The notes under the pieces are model-generated. The model worked only from the letters and a program-made list of their open reading frames with translations. It did not search any database and had not been told where the DNA came from. Positions 55,432 through 64,000 of a stretch of DNA of 64,000 nt are shown piece by piece. The position numbers were made by a program, and so were the translations under genes. The stretch's first letter is position 1. Each line of letters opens with the position of its first letter. Source of the DNA: Mesorhizobium huakuii (lineage in GTDB: Bacteria; Pseudomonadota; Alphaproteobacteria; Rhizobiales; Rhizobiaceae); contig NZ_BSNY01000054.1 of NCBI RefSeq assembly GCF_030160235.1, forward strand, positions 62,001 through 126,000, in the 5' to 3' direction.

Positions 55432-56039
55432 GATTCGATCTCGCCCGTCGCTGCAATTTCATCGATGCCGAAATGCCGGCACAGCGCGTCCAGCACCTCG
55501 GCGGCGATGACCTCCTTGCGGTCGTCGCGGGTCGGCACGGTGACATCTGATGTCGCGTAGACCGGATAGCGCTCGCCCATCAGCCGCTCCAGCACGGCGC
55601 GGGGATCGGCACTTTTCAACAGCGGCCGGTTCTGCTTCTTCGAAACCCGGTCCATCAGAAGGTCGAGTTCGGCCTTCAGCCACACCGAGACGCCATGCGC
55701 GGCGATAGCCTCGCGCGTCTGCGCGTTCATGAAGGCGCCGCCGCCGGTCGAAAGCACCTGCGGGCCATTTTCAAGCACGCGCAGGATGACGCGCTGTTCC
55801 AGGGCCCTGAACTCGGTCTCGCCATAGCGTTCGAACAGTTCCGGCACGGTCATGCGCGAGACGCTTTCGATCTCCTGGTCGCTGTCGATGAAAGGCAGCG
55901 AAAGCATCGTCGCCACCTTGCGGCCGATCGCCGTCTTGCCGGCGCCCATCAGGCCGACAAAGACGATGGACCGGTTTTCCAGCCGGCCAAGCAGCGCGGC
56001 GTAGGTCTCGCCCGGAGGATTTGCCTGGTGCGCGTTCAT
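55428..56039 (-). CDS. aroK: Shikimate kinase
   Basis: AroK phosphorylates shikimate. This 203-residue protein has Walker [16 protein letters not shown], the substrate Asp in [18 protein letters not shown], and the lid with KKQNRPLL. Start [11 protein letters not shown] at 56039 is preferred to an ATG 13 codons further up (MSIRRQRG) or the longest frame (56117). It forms a translationally coupled pair with aroB. Confidence 0.93.
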   Translation of the reverse strand: MNAHQANPPGETYAALLGRLENRSIVFVGLMGAGKTAIGRKVATMLSLPFIDSDQEIESVSRMTVPELFERYGETEFRALEQRVILRVLENGPQVLSTGGGAFMNAQTREAIAAHGVSVWLKAELDLLMDRVSKKQNRPLLKSADPRAVLERLMGERYPVYATSDVTVPTRDDRKEVIAAEVLDALCRHFGIDEIAATGEIES

Positions 56040-56102
56040 CAGCTGTTTCTTGGACCCTCTTTGCCGGCGTATCGACATGAAAAGCCGGTTTGCGTCAAGC
56101 GT

Positions 56103-56130
56103 GCCCGATAGAGGCAAGCCTATATCGGGC
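56103..56130. repeat. Inverted repeat upstream of aroK
   Basis: GCCCGATA and TATCGGGC form a perfect 8-bp inverted repeat around 12 bases, between the divergent aroK gene and a small membrane protein gene. It may be an operator or a stem; function unknown. Confidence 0.45.
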
Positions 56131-56250
56131 GGAGGATGCCTGCATCAGAAGTTGCTGACAGGCCTCCGCTTCTTCCTTGAATTGGCCGGATTGGCGTCCC
56201 ATAAGGGCACAGGGTTTGGAAACGCAGAACAAGAAGACGGGCGAAAATTG

Positions 56251-56403
56251 ATGCCGACACTGTTTCGCTTTGTCGTGATCCTCGCGATTCTGGCCGGCAT
56301 TGCCTATGGTACGATGTTCGCACTGGTCATGTTCGTCGAGCCCAAAAAAGCCGAGATGAGCGTGCGCATCCCGCCCGAAAAGCTGAACCCCAAGAAAAAC
56401 TGA
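56251..56403 (+). CDS. Small single-span membrane protein
   Basis: This 50-residue protein begins MPTLFRFVVILAILAGIAYG, continues as a single hydrophobic helix and ends in a short basic tail (RIPPEKLNPKKN) with the conserved-looking FVEPKKAEMSV. Similar small proteins lie before xerD in related genomes. Function unknown. A TTG directly before the ATG is a possible alternate start. It lies 25 bases before xerD. Confidence 0.75.
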   Translation: MPTLFRFVVILAILAGIAYGTMFALVMFVEPKKAEMSVRIPPEKLNPKKN

Positions 56404-56428
56404 CCCGAAAGAAAACTGATCCCTGAGG

Positions 56429-57346
56429 ATGAACAGCGCCGCCCGCATCGAGGCCTTCCTGGAAATGATGAGCGCCGAGCGCGGCGCTGCTGAAAACACG
56501 CTGTCCTCCTACCGCCGCGACCTCGAAGACGCTTCGAGCGGGATCGATGGCGGGCTTGCCGGTGCTGGTGCCGCCGATATCCGCGCCTATCTCGACGACA
56601 TCGCAGCGCGCGGCTTCGCGCCGACCTCGCAGGCGCGAAAACTCTCGGCGATCCGCCAGTTCTTCAAATTCCTCTACGCCGAGGGCCTGCGTACCGATGA
56701 CCCGACCGGTACGCTGGACAGCCCGAAAAAGGGCCGGCCGCTGCCCAAGACGATGAGCGAGGCCGAGACCGGCCGGTTGATCGACCGCGCCGCGCAGGAA
56801 GCCGGCGACGCCGGGCTCGGCTACAGCGACAGGCTGGCCGCGCTGCGCCTGCATGCGCTGGTCGAGGTGCTCTACGCCACGGGGCTGCGCGTTTCCGAGC
56901 TGGTCGGCCTGCCGGTGACGGTTGCGCAGCGCGACGATCGTTTCTTCATGGTGCGCGGCAAGGGCGACAAGGAGCGCATGGTGCCGCTGTCGGCCAAGGC
57001 GCGGGTGGCGATGCGCGCCTGGCTCGCCGCCCGATCCGGGGTGCCCGCCTTCGCCGAAAGCCCGTTCCTGTTTCCGGCAGCGTCCGACAGCGGCTATCTC
57101 TCGCGCCAGGTCTTTGCCCGCGACCTGAAAGGGCTGGCGGCGCGGGCCGGCATCGCCTCAGCGAAGATCTCGCCGCATGTGCTGCGCCATGCTTTCGCCA
57201 GCCATCTCTTGCAGAACGGCGCCGATCTCAGGGCGGTGCAGCAGTTGCTCGGCCATGCCGACATATCGACGACACAGATTTACACCCATGTGCTGGAGGA
57301 GCGGCTGGTGCGGCTGGTCAACGATCATCATCCGCTTGCCGACTAG
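56429..57346 (+). CDS. xerD: Tyrosine recombinase XerD
   Basis: XerD, with XerC, resolves chromosome dimers at dif during division. This 305-residue protein has the N-terminal SAM-like domain ([13 protein letters not shown]) and a C-terminal catalytic domain with Arg in [12 protein letters not shown], Lys in [12 protein letters not shown], the HxxR box in [14 protein letters not shown], and [12 protein letters not shown] with the His and nucleophile Tyr. No phage genes are nearby. Confidence 0.94.
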   Translation: MNSAARIEAFLEMMSAERGAAENTLSSYRRDLEDASSGIDGGLAGAGAADIRAYLDDIAARGFAPTSQARKLSAIRQFFKFLYAEGLRTDDPTGTLDSPKKGRPLPKTMSEAETGRLIDRAAQEAGDAGLGYSDRLAALRLHALVEVLYATGLRVSELVGLPVTVAQRDDRFFMVRGKGDKERMVPLSAKARVAMRAWLAARSGVPAFAESPFLFPAASDSGYLSRQVFARDLKGLAARAGIASAKISPHVLRHAFASHLLQNGADLRAVQQLLGHADISTTQIYTHVLEERLVRLVNDHHPLAD

Positions 57347-57444
57347 GCCTCATATCGCTATGTGAGGACGACATTTCACCGCCGGGAGCCTTGGTTTCAA
57401 GGGTTCCGCAGTCCTTGCCTTCCGACGTATCGGTCCGCTCAAGC

Positions 57445-58395
57445 ATGTACAATTACCTCGATTTCGAAAAGCCGGTGCAGGATCTCGAGCTCAAGATCCT
57501 CGAGCTAAAGAAGCTTGCCGAGAATGGCGAAGCGGTCGATGTCGCCGATGAGATCACCAGGCTCGAGAAGCGCTCGCGCGACGCGCTGCGCGATCTCTAC
57601 AAGGCGCTGACGCCCTGGCAGAAGGTGCAGGTGGCCCGCCATTCCGACAGGCCGCACTGCGTCGACTACATCAAGGGCCTGTTCAGCGACTTCACGCCGC
57701 TCGCCGGCGACCGCAATTTCGGCGAGGACCAGGCGATCGTCGGCGGCTTTGCCCGCTTCCGCGGCGAGCCTGTCGCCATCATCGGCCAGGAGAAGGGCTC
57801 GGACACGACCAGCCGCCTGAGGCACAATTTCGGTTCGGTGCGCCCGGAAGGCTACCGCAAGGCGGTGCGGCTGATGGAACTGGCCGACCGCTTCAAGATC
57901 CCGCTGTTGACCCTGGTCGACACAGCGGGTGCCTATCCCGGCGTCGGCGCCGAGGAGCGCGGCCAGGCCGAAGCCATTGCGCGCTCGACCTCGGCCTGCC
58001 TTGCGCTGAAAGTGCCGTCGATCTCCGTGGTCATCGGCGAAGGCGGTTCGGGCGGCGCCATCGCGATCGCCACCGCCAACCGCGTCTACATGCTCGAACA
58101 CGCCATCTATTCGGTGATTTCGCCTGAGGGTGCGGCCTCGATCCTGTGGCGCGACACCACGCGCTCCAAGGATGCGGCGACCAACATGAAGATCACCGCG
58201 CAGGATCTTCTGGAACTGAAGATCATCGACGCCATCATCCCCGAGCCGATGGGCGGCGCCCAGCGCGCGCCTGAAACTGTGATTGCCGCGACCGGCGACC
58301 TCATTGCCAAGACGATGAAGGAATTCGCCGGCGCCAACACCGACTTCCGCGAACAGCGCCGCGAGAAATACCTGGCGATGGGCCGCAGCCTCTGA
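57445..58395 (+). CDS. accA: Acetyl-CoA carboxylase carboxyltransferase subunit alpha
   Basis: AccA with AccD transfers carboxyl from biotin to acetyl-CoA to start fatty acid synthesis. The 316-residue protein begins MYNYLDFEKPVQDLELKI and has the crotonase-like core: GFARFRGEPVAIIGQEKG, VDTAGAYPGVGAEERGQ and VIGEGGSGGAIAIATANRVYM. The start at 57445 fits the family; the frame is open from 57391. About 100 bases after xerD. Confidence 0.95.
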   Translation: MYNYLDFEKPVQDLELKILELKKLAENGEAVDVADEITRLEKRSRDALRDLYKALTPWQKVQVARHSDRPHCVDYIKGLFSDFTPLAGDRNFGEDQAIVGGFARFRGEPVAIIGQEKGSDTTSRLRHNFGSVRPEGYRKAVRLMELADRFKIPLLTLVDTAGAYPGVGAEERGQAEAIARSTSACLALKVPSISVVIGEGGSGGAIAIATANRVYMLEHAIYSVISPEGAASILWRDTTRSKDAATNMKITAQDLLELKIIDAIIPEPMGGAQRAPETVIAATGDLIAKTMKEFAGANTDFREQRREKYLAMGRSL

Positions 58396-58635
58396 CGGCC
58401 CTCTGACGGCGGACAAGGCCATCGAAAGCGTCGCACCGACGGCAATGTGGCGGCAATGAGCAATTTCGCCACAAAAATGCCGCCGGATTCGCGTCAATGA
58501 AATTGCCGTGAGGGGTTGGTCGAGCTTGCGGTAAGGAATTTTCAAGGTTAACGGGCTTACGGTCCGTCGGTGTTCAGCATACGGGCTCGGCAGTTTCGAA
58601 GCCATTGGCCCGAGGGAAAAGACATAGCCGTATCC

Positions 58636-59967
58636 ATGTTTACCAAGCTCGCCCGCACCGGAGTCCTCGTCGCCTCGATAGCCGTCGCCGGCTGCAATGA
58701 TTCGTCGATGAAGGACTTTGCCCCGGAAGCCAACAAGCCGCTGCCGGACAAGATCCTGGCCGACATGAAGGCCAAGGGCATGGTGCGCACCTCCTCGGTG
58801 ATGGCGCGCATCTTCAAGGAAGAAGGCAAGCTCGAGATCTGGAAGGCCAAGACCAACGGCCGCTACGACATGGTGGCGAGCTACGACATCTGCAAATGGT
58901 CGGGCAAGCTCGGTCCCAAATATACCGAGGGCGACCGCCAGGCGCCTGAGGGGTTCTACACGGTCCGCCCGTCGCAGATGAATCCGCGCTCCAACTACCA
59001 TCTGTCCTTCAACATCGGCTTTCCCAACGCCTATGACCGCGCCAATGGCCGCACCGGCCAGAACCTGATGGTGCATGGCGCCTGTTCGTCCTCGGGCTGC
59101 TATTCGATGACCGACGCGCAGATCGAGCAGATCTATGCCTTCGGCCGCGACGCCTTCCAGGGCGGACAGACCGAGTTCCAGGTCCAGGCCTTTCCGTTCC
59201 GCATGACCGCCGCCAACATGGCGCGCTATCGCAACGACCCGAACTACGAGTTCTGGAAGATGCTGAAGGTCGGCTACGACAATTTCGAGGTCACCAAGGT
59301 GCCGCCGAAGGTCGATGTCTGCGAGAAGCGCTACGTCTTCAACCAGGTCGCCGCCGATGGCCAGACATTCGATCCGACCGGACCATGCCCGGCAACCACG
59401 CAGCCGGATTCGCTGAAGAGCGCCTACAACGCCTATCAGAGCACCTATGACGCGGCCTTCAACAGCGCGCTCAAGGCAAGCGTGCCGCCGCCTAAGCCGA
59501 CCATCGCCGGCGTCAAGGAAGCCAGCATCGTCTCCGACTGGTCGAAGCGCCGGGCGCGCGGCGAGCGCGTGCCGATCGATCCGCCTTCGCTCAATTCCGA
59601 CGGCTCGGTGACCGAGACGGCGCGCATGGGCCGCATCGATTCGCCCGCCGGCCGCAAGATGGCGGCACTGGACGCCGAAAAGGCCGCCAAGCAGAAGGCC
59701 GAGGAGCAGAGGCTGGCCGCCATAGAGGCCGCCAAGCAAGCCAAGGAAGCCGCAAAGGCGCAGGCGCTGGCCGAAAAGGAAGCGGCCAAGGCACAAGCCG
59801 TGGCGGCAAAGGAAGCAGCCAAGGCCGCCAAGGAAGCCCCAGTCTCAACCGCCACCATAGCCGCCCCGACGGGGACCGCGCCGGAAGCCGAAACGCAGGC
59901 AGCGAGCGCCGACGAGAGCCGGGTGACAAAGCTGAAGAACAAGCTGCTCGGCATGTTCGGCGGCTGA
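58636..59967 (+). CDS. L,D-transpeptidase family lipoprotein (YafK-like)
   Basis: This 443-residue lipoprotein has a signal ending in the lipobox VAGC (Cys20). The YkuD domain of the YafK subgroup holds the catalytic HGACSSSGCYSM, in which Cys is the nucleophile. Residues about 340-425 are an Ala/Lys/Glu-rich helix with repeated EAAKAQA/KEAAKAA units, and the end is basic (VTKLKNKLLGMFGG). The role in peptidoglycan remodelling or in releasing lipoprotein from the wall is inferred. The ATG at 58636 is chosen. Confidence 0.88.
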   Translation: MFTKLARTGVLVASIAVAGCNDSSMKDFAPEANKPLPDKILADMKAKGMVRTSSVMARIFKEEGKLEIWKAKTNGRYDMVASYDICKWSGKLGPKYTEGDRQAPEGFYTVRPSQMNPRSNYHLSFNIGFPNAYDRANGRTGQNLMVHGACSSSGCYSMTDAQIEQIYAFGRDAFQGGQTEFQVQAFPFRMTAANMARYRNDPNYEFWKMLKVGYDNFEVTKVPPKVDVCEKRYVFNQVAADGQTFDPTGPCPATTQPDSLKSAYNAYQSTYDAAFNSALKASVPPPKPTIAGVKEASIVSDWSKRRARGERVPIDPPSLNSDGSVTETARMGRIDSPAGRKMAALDAEKAAKQKAEEQRLAAIEAAKQAKEAAKAQALAEKEAAKAQAVAAKEAAKAAKEAPVSTATIAAPTGTAPEAETQAASADESRVTKLKNKLLGMFGG

Positions 59968-59972
59968 GCCTG

Positions 59973-60215
59973 GTGTTGGCCGCGGATACCGCTATCTACG
60001 ACCTCAAGGGCCTGAACTGCCCGCTTCCCGTGCTCAAGGCGAAAAAACGCCTGGCCGGAATGAAGCCGGGCAGCCGGCTCTGGCTCGAAACCACCGACCC
60101 GCTCGCCGTCATCGATATTCCCGCCTTTTGCGCGGACGCCGGCCACCAGCTGATTGAAACGGCGGCTATGTCAGGCGGCCATCGATTCCTGGTCGAGCGC
60201 GGCGAGACCGTCTGA
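59973..60215 (+). CDS. TusA-family sulfurtransferase
   Basis: This 80-residue protein has the TusA/SirA fold with the active Cys in YDLKGLNCPLPVLKAKK, followed by TTDPLAVIDIPAFC. TusA relays sulphur to tRNA thiolation, but paralogues act elsewhere. The start is GTG at 59973, or TTG one codon later, 5 bases after the L,D-transpeptidase stop; the genes are likely cotranscribed. Confidence 0.9.
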   Translation: MLAADTAIYDLKGLNCPLPVLKAKKRLAGMKPGSRLWLETTDPLAVIDIPAFCADAGHQLIETAAMSGGHRFLVERGETV

Positions 60216-60231
60216 ATTTCGACGCGAGACA

Positions 60232-61347
60232 CTATCTTCCGGCGATCGCCAGCGGATTGTTCTCCAGCGCCGCGCGGTCGGGTGTGTCGATCGACGGCCG
60301 GTTGGTGAAGGCGGCGAACAGCCGGCGCACATAGTCTTCCGGCATGTCGAGCGTGATCAGCACCAGCCGCGTGCCGCGCTGGCCGTCCGGCCAGGCGGGC
60401 AGCCTTGCCGGCGGATGCAGGATCTTCTGCACGCCGTGAATGACCAGCGGCCGTGACGGATCTTCGCCGAGTTCGATCACGCCCTTCATGCGCAGCAGCT
60501 TCTCGCCATGCGTCGAACGCAGAAGGTCGAGGAACATTTCTATCGCCGAAAACGGCACTGGACCGTCATGGACCAGCGAATAGGAGCGCACACGGGAATC
60601 GTGGCGATGGCCATGATCATGATCATGATCGTGGCCATGCCCGTGGTCATGACCGTCATGATGATGGTCATGCGCCGCTTCCTCGCCGAGCCAGCGGCGC
60701 ACGTCGGCGGATTTGGTGGCGGGATTGTAGAGGCCGCAATCAAACAGCGCCGCCACGCCGGTCGTTGAATTGCCGGCATCGAGCAGTTCAGCGCCCGGAT
60801 TGATCTGCCGCAGGCGCGCCCGCAGCGTTTCGAGATCGCCGGCATCGGTCACCAGGTCGGTCTTGCTCAGCACGATGCGATCGGCGACGGCGACCTGCTT
60901 GACCGCCTCCACATGGGCGTCGAGCGTGGCACTGCCGTTGACCGCGTCGACCAGGGTGATGACGCCGTCGAGCCGGAAAGCCTGGACGAGCGCCGGATGC
61001 GCCATGATCGACTGCAGCACCGGCGCCGGGTCGGCCAGCCCCGTGGTCTCGACGATGACGCGGGCAAGACGGGCGATACGGCCGGTCTGCAGCCGGTCGA
61101 CCAGATCGGCCAGCGTATCGACCAACTCGCCGCGCACGGTGCAGCACAGGCAGCCGTCGGAAAGCTGGATGATGCCGTCGGAAGCCTGCTCGACCAGCAG
61201 ATGGTCGATCGCCACCTCGCCATATTCGTTGATGATGACCGCCGTGTCGGCCAGCGCCGGGTCTTTCAGCAGCCGGTTGAGCAGCGTCGTCTTGCCGGCG
61301 CCGAGGAAGCCGGTCAGCACCGAGACAGGGATCGGGAACCCATTCAT
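60232..61347 (-). CDS. CobW/COG0523-family GTPase
   Basis: This 371-residue G3E GTPase has Walker A (TGFLGAGKTTLLNRLL), the metal-binding CxCC motif in GCLCCTVRGEL, the switch ETTGLADPAP and SKTD for guanine recognition. A His/Asp-rich stretch of about 27 residues (HDHGHGHDHDHDHGHRHD and flanks) lies before the C-terminal CobW_C domain. Such proteins load zinc, cobalt or other metal on targets; the metal is unknown. It starts 4 bases after the DD-carboxypeptidase stop. Confidence 0.9.
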   Translation of the reverse strand: MNGFPIPVSVLTGFLGAGKTTLLNRLLKDPALADTAVIINEYGEVAIDHLLVEQASDGIIQLSDGCLCCTVRGELVDTLADLVDRLQTGRIARLARVIVETTGLADPAPVLQSIMAHPALVQAFRLDGVITLVDAVNGSATLDAHVEAVKQVAVADRIVLSKTDLVTDAGDLETLRARLRQINPGAELLDAGNSTTGVAALFDCGLYNPATKSADVRRWLGEEAAHDHHHDGHDHGHGHDHDHDHGHRHDSRVRSYSLVHDGPVPFSAIEMFLDLLRSTHGEKLLRMKGVIELGEDPSRPLVIHGVQKILHPPARLPAWPDGQRGTRLVLITLDMPEDYVRRLFAAFTNRPSIDTPDRAALENNPLAIAGR

Positions 61348-61351
61348 CGGG

Positions 61352-62518
61352 TTAGTTCGCGACCTTGACCGGCTGGTCGCCTTGCGCCGCGGAACCGGCA
61401 ACGGCCGGACCGGCGCCGGTCGGCGCCGGCCGATCGGGCCGCCAGCTCGGGATCGGCACGTCGGCGTATTCCTGGCCGCCCTGGTCGAGCATCGCCTTGG
61501 GCGCCGGGCCTGTGGCGCCGCCGAGGCCGACGGCAACCAGCGTCGGCACATGGTCGAGCTTTTCCTGATAGGGCGACTTCGGCGCATCCTTGGCGGCGGC
61601 CGCAGGCGGCGCCTCGGACTGCTCTTCCGTCGTCTTCTTCTTGCAGACCTCGTCATGCATGTCGTTGGGCGAGACCGTGTCGCCATAGGGCGCCAGCGTC
61701 GCGACGGTGGCCGAACCGGCGGTGGGCGTGTCAAAGCCCTGGTCGAGCAGCTTTGCCGCTGTCTCGGCACGGCTGACCGCCGACTTCTCGCCAAGCACGA
61801 CCGCGACCAGCGTGCGGCCGTTGCGCGTCGCCGAACCGATCATGTTGAAGCCGGAAGGGCAGACGAAGCCCGTCTTCATGCCATCGGCGCCGGGATAGCG
61901 GCCGATCAGGAGATTGTAGTTCGCAATGGCCTTCTTGCCGACCGCGAGGCCTTCGATCGAGAACCACGGCGCATATTGCGGGAACTCGCGGCGGATCGCC
62001 ATCACCAGGACCGAAAGGTCGCGCGCCGTCGTGTACTGGTCGGGCGAGTAGAGGCCGTTCGGATTGACGAAATGCGTGCCGTTCATGCCGAGCCGTGCCG
62101 CCTCGGCATTCATCCTTTCGGCGAAGGCGGCCTGCGAGCCGCCGACATTCTCGCCGACCGCCATGGCGATGTCATTGGCCGATTTGACCAGCATCATCTT
62201 CAGCGCATTGTCGAGCCGCATGACCGAGCCCGGCTTGAAGCCCATCTTGCTTGGCGGCTCGCCGGCGGAGTGCTTGGTCACCTTGATCGGCGAATCGAGC
62301 TGAACCTCGCCGGCCGCGATCGCCCGGAAAGTCACATAGGCGGTCATCAGCTTGCTCAGCGACGCAGGATACCAGCGCTTGAAGGCATCCTGGTGTTGCA
62401 GGATCTGGCCGTTCTTCAGGTCGAAGACAACCACCGGATTGGCCAGCGCAGACCCAGCCAGGACCGACAACATGATTGCGCCAGCCGGGAATAGTTTGAG
62501 GAAATGCCTGTGCCGCAT
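61352..62518 (-). CDS. D-alanyl-D-alanine carboxypeptidase (S11 family)
   Basis: This 388-residue penicillin-binding protein has a signal peptide (AIMLSVLAGSALA|NP) and the SxxK motif SLSK (about residue 54), SAN (about 113) and KTG (about 214) of DacA-type enzymes, which trim the terminal D-Ala of peptidoglycan. The C-terminal region past residue 290 is Pro/Ala/Gly-rich and ends in DQPVKVAN, without a clear amphipathic anchor. The gene precedes the CobW gene. Confidence 0.92.
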   Translation of the reverse strand: MRHRHFLKLFPAGAIMLSVLAGSALANPVVVFDLKNGQILQHQDAFKRWYPASLSKLMTAYVTFRAIAAGEVQLDSPIKVTKHSAGEPPSKMGFKPGSVMRLDNALKMMLVKSANDIAMAVGENVGGSQAAFAERMNAEAARLGMNGTHFVNPNGLYSPDQYTTARDLSVLVMAIRREFPQYAPWFSIEGLAVGKKAIANYNLLIGRYPGADGMKTGFVCPSGFNMIGSATRNGRTLVAVVLGEKSAVSRAETAAKLLDQGFDTPTAGSATVATLAPYGDTVSPNDMHDEVCKKKTTEEQSEAPPAAAAKDAPKSPYQEKLDHVPTLVAVGLGGATGPAPKAMLDQGGQEYADVPIPSWRPDRPAPTGAGPAVAGSAAQGDQPVKVAN

Positions 62519-62675
62519 GATCTAATCCGAAATCGCCTCTTGCCCTGATTGCCCCTGGCTCCGTAAGATTTCGTTACGCGACCGCCAGCAGAATAGGTCC
62601 GACCCTCAAAACGGACCGCATCGGTGCGGTGCTATTTACCCTATGTGACGCCAACATGGCAAAGTGCCTGACAAT

Positions 62676-62735
62676 CACAATTCCAAAAACCCGGGCACAA
62701 TTGCAAAACCCCGGGCACAATTGCAAAACACCAGG
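62676..62735. repeat. Three tandem 20-bp repeats upstream of the M20 gene
   Basis: Units at 62676, 62696 and 62716 read CACAATTSCAAAAMMCCRGG in ambiguity code, with few differences. They lie in the 253-base divergent gap between the DD-carboxypeptidase and M20 genes, 36 bases before the M20 start. They may be regulator sites. Confidence 0.8.
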
Positions 62736-62771
62736 CTGAAGCCGGCTGCTCCAACAACGAATGGAACCATC

Positions 62772-63935
62772 ATGCCAATCCTGAACCGCGCCGCTGAAAT
62801 GCAGGACGAAGTTGCCGGCTGGCGCCGGCACCTGCACCAGACGCCCGAGCTGAACTTCGATGTCTTCAAGACGGCGGCTTTCGTCACCGAGAAGCTGAAG
62901 GAGTTCGGTTGCGACGATGTGGTCACTGGCCTCGGCAAGACCGGCGTCGTCGGCATCATCCGCGGCCGCAAGGGCGAAGGCACCACCATCGGCCTGCGCG
63001 CCGACATGGATGCGCTGCCGCTCAACGAGATATCAGGCAAGCCCTACGCGTCGACCGTTCCCGGCAAGATGCACGCCTGTGGCCATGACGGCCACACCGC
63101 GATGCTTTTGGGTGCCGCGAAATACCTCGCCGAGACACGCAACTTTGCCGGCTCCGTGGCGGTGATCTTCCAGCCGGCGGAGGAAGGCGGCGGCGGCGGC
63201 AACGAGATGGTCAAGGACGGCATGATGGAGCGCTTCGACATCTCCAAAGTGTTCGGCATGCACAACATGCCGGGCCTGCCCGTCGGCCAGTTCGCCATAC
63301 GTCCGGGCCCGATCATGGCGGCGACGGCCGAATTCACCATCACCGTGAAAGGCCGGGGCGGCCATGCCGCGATGCCGCACGGCACGATCGACCCGATCGT
63401 CATCACCAGCCAGTTGGTCGGCGCGCTGCAGACGATCGCCTCGCGCAGCACCGATCCGGTCGAGGCCGTGGTGGTGTCGGTGACCAAGTTCCATGCCGGC
63501 GATGCCTACAACATCATCCCGGAATCGGCCGAGATCGCCGGCACCGTGCGCACCTTGCGCAAGGAGATCGCCAAGAAATCCGAAGAACGCATCCGCACCA
63601 TCTGCGACGGCCTGGCGACCGCTTTCGGCGCCAAGATCGAGGTCGACTACCAGGCAAATTACCCCGTGACCTTCAACCATGCCGAAGAGACGGTATTTGC
63701 CAGCGATATCGCGGCCAATGTCGCCGGCGACGCCCAGGTCCACCGCGGCATCCAGCCGGTGATGGGCGGCGAGGATTTCTCCTACATGCTGGAAGCCCGC
63801 CCCGGCGCCTTCATCTTCATCGGCAATGGCGACACCGCCGGCCTTCACAACCCGGCCTACGATTTCAACGACGAGGCCATCCCGCACGGCATGAGCTACT
63901 GGGTGAAGCTGGCGGAAACCGCGCTGGCCGCCTGA
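62772..63935 (+). CDS. M20-family amidohydrolase
   Basis: This 387-residue metallopeptidase has the M20 pattern: GLRADMDALPLNE, ACGHDGHTAMLLGAA, the metal ligands in QPAEEGGGGGNEMVKDG and MHNMPGLPVG, GRGGHAAMPHG and GGEDFSYML. It resembles hippurate hydrolase and N-acetyl amino acid deacylases; the substrate is unknown. The ATG at 62772 starts MPILNRAAEMQ; the open frame reaches 62664 through the tandem repeats. A strong terminator follows. Confidence 0.9.
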   Translation: MPILNRAAEMQDEVAGWRRHLHQTPELNFDVFKTAAFVTEKLKEFGCDDVVTGLGKTGVVGIIRGRKGEGTTIGLRADMDALPLNEISGKPYASTVPGKMHACGHDGHTAMLLGAAKYLAETRNFAGSVAVIFQPAEEGGGGGNEMVKDGMMERFDISKVFGMHNMPGLPVGQFAIRPGPIMAATAEFTITVKGRGGHAAMPHGTIDPIVITSQLVGALQTIASRSTDPVEAVVVSVTKFHAGDAYNIIPESAEIAGTVRTLRKEIAKKSEERIRTICDGLATAFGAKIEVDYQANYPVTFNHAEETVFASDIAANVAGDAQVHRGIQPVMGGEDFSYMLEARPGAFIFIGNGDTAGLHNPAYDFNDEAIPHGMSYWVKLAETALAA

Positions 63936-63947
63936 TGAGCATCGCAC

Positions 63948-63981
63948 AAGAGGCCGGCCGATTGCAAACGGCCGGCCTCTT
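63948..63981 (+). terminator. Stem-loop terminator after the M20 gene
   Basis: AAGAGGCCGGCCG and CGGCCGGCCTCTT form a perfect 13-bp stem with an 8-base loop, 12 bases after the stop. The arms end in A/T pairs but no long T run follows; it could work on either strand. Confidence 0.65.
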
Positions 63982-64000
63982 GGCGAAACGGTCCGAAGCG

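Noticed and set aside
56429-57346. Integrase of a mobile element
   Set aside because: Neighbourhood (aroK, accA) and sequence are those of chromosomal XerD; no att sites or phage genes are seen.
60595-60680. Repeated CATGATCATGATC-type DNA
   Set aside because: It encodes the His/Asp stretch of the CobW GTPase and is explained by coding, not by an intergenic repeat.
62676-62735. CRISPR-like array
   Set aside because: Units are directly adjacent without spacers, and there are only three; no cas gene is present.

Overview
The window is a GC-rich chromosomal segment from an alphaproteobacterium of the order Rhizobiales, most likely Mesorhizobium or a close relative in Phyllobacteriaceae. This is inferred from conserved gene neighbourhoods (argH-lptM-lysA; ftsE-ftsX; hisC-tyrC and metX-metW; cobS-cobT with a DnaJ-domain gene and a bolA gene; aroK-aroB with a CorC-type gene; xerD-accA) and from short palindromic mosaic repeats typical of rhizobial intergenic DNA. 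Genes are densely packed. I saw no prophage, insertion sequence, CRISPR array, rRNA or tRNA.

Layout. 1-5.0 kb: the tail of an Fbp-type ABC ATPase and a complete ugpBAEC glycerol-3-phosphate importer. 5.4-7.8 kb: an MHYT-GGDEF-EAL cyclic-di-GMP protein. 7.8-12.9 kb: tlpA, argH, lptM, lysA, an ArsR regulator and a threonine dehydratase. 13-24.9 kb: a TIGR02302 membrane protein, a VOC protein, two LysR regulators, a DMT exporter, a response regulator, hpt, ftsEX and small oxidoreductase-like or unknown proteins. 25-34.8 kb: a PlsC acyltransferase, a LysE exporter, an aldo/keto reductase, ChaC, a DUF2125 protein, a PfkB kinase, tyrC, hisC, then metX-metW behind a SAM-II riboswitch with an intrinsic terminator. 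35-44.5 kb: a VWA protein, a BacA/SbmA-like ABC protein with eroded ATPase motifs, a methyltransferase, gloB, a cupin, a YhhN protein, an EamA exporter, a DUF3108 protein, rpmB, a queuosine-precursor transporter and a spermidine-synthase-like protein. 44.5-50.8 kb: an ArsR/SRPBCC pair, a phytase-like esterase, the cobT/cobS cobaltochelatase genes, a J-domain protein and BolA. 50.9-64 kb: a TPP-dependent enzyme, an esterase, a truncated CorC-like protein, aroB, aroK, xerD, accA, an L,D-transpeptidase lipoprotein, a TusA-like protein, a CobW GTPase, a DD-carboxypeptidase and an M20 amidohydrolase.

Most genes are housekeeping: amino-acid synthesis (Arg, Lys, Met, His, Tyr, shikimate), cell envelope and division, cobalamin and fatty acid synthesis. 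The strongest non-coding signals are regulatory RNAs. The 29 bases that include the start codon of the queuosine-precursor transporter match a preQ1-I riboswitch whose pseudoknot contains the AUG itself. metX has a textbook SAM-II aptamer, promoter and terminator. An intrinsic terminator of unknown purpose lies ahead of a DMT exporter gene. The ArsR/SRPBCC operon has a near-consensus promoter so close to the start codon that its mRNA should be leaderless, with a duplicated operator-like sequence. Several intergenic regions carry two or three tandem 20-24 bp repeats or hairpins, and others carry mosaic palindromes. Start codons were chosen by family N-terminus and Shine-Dalgarno spacing, so some are shorter than the longest open frame.
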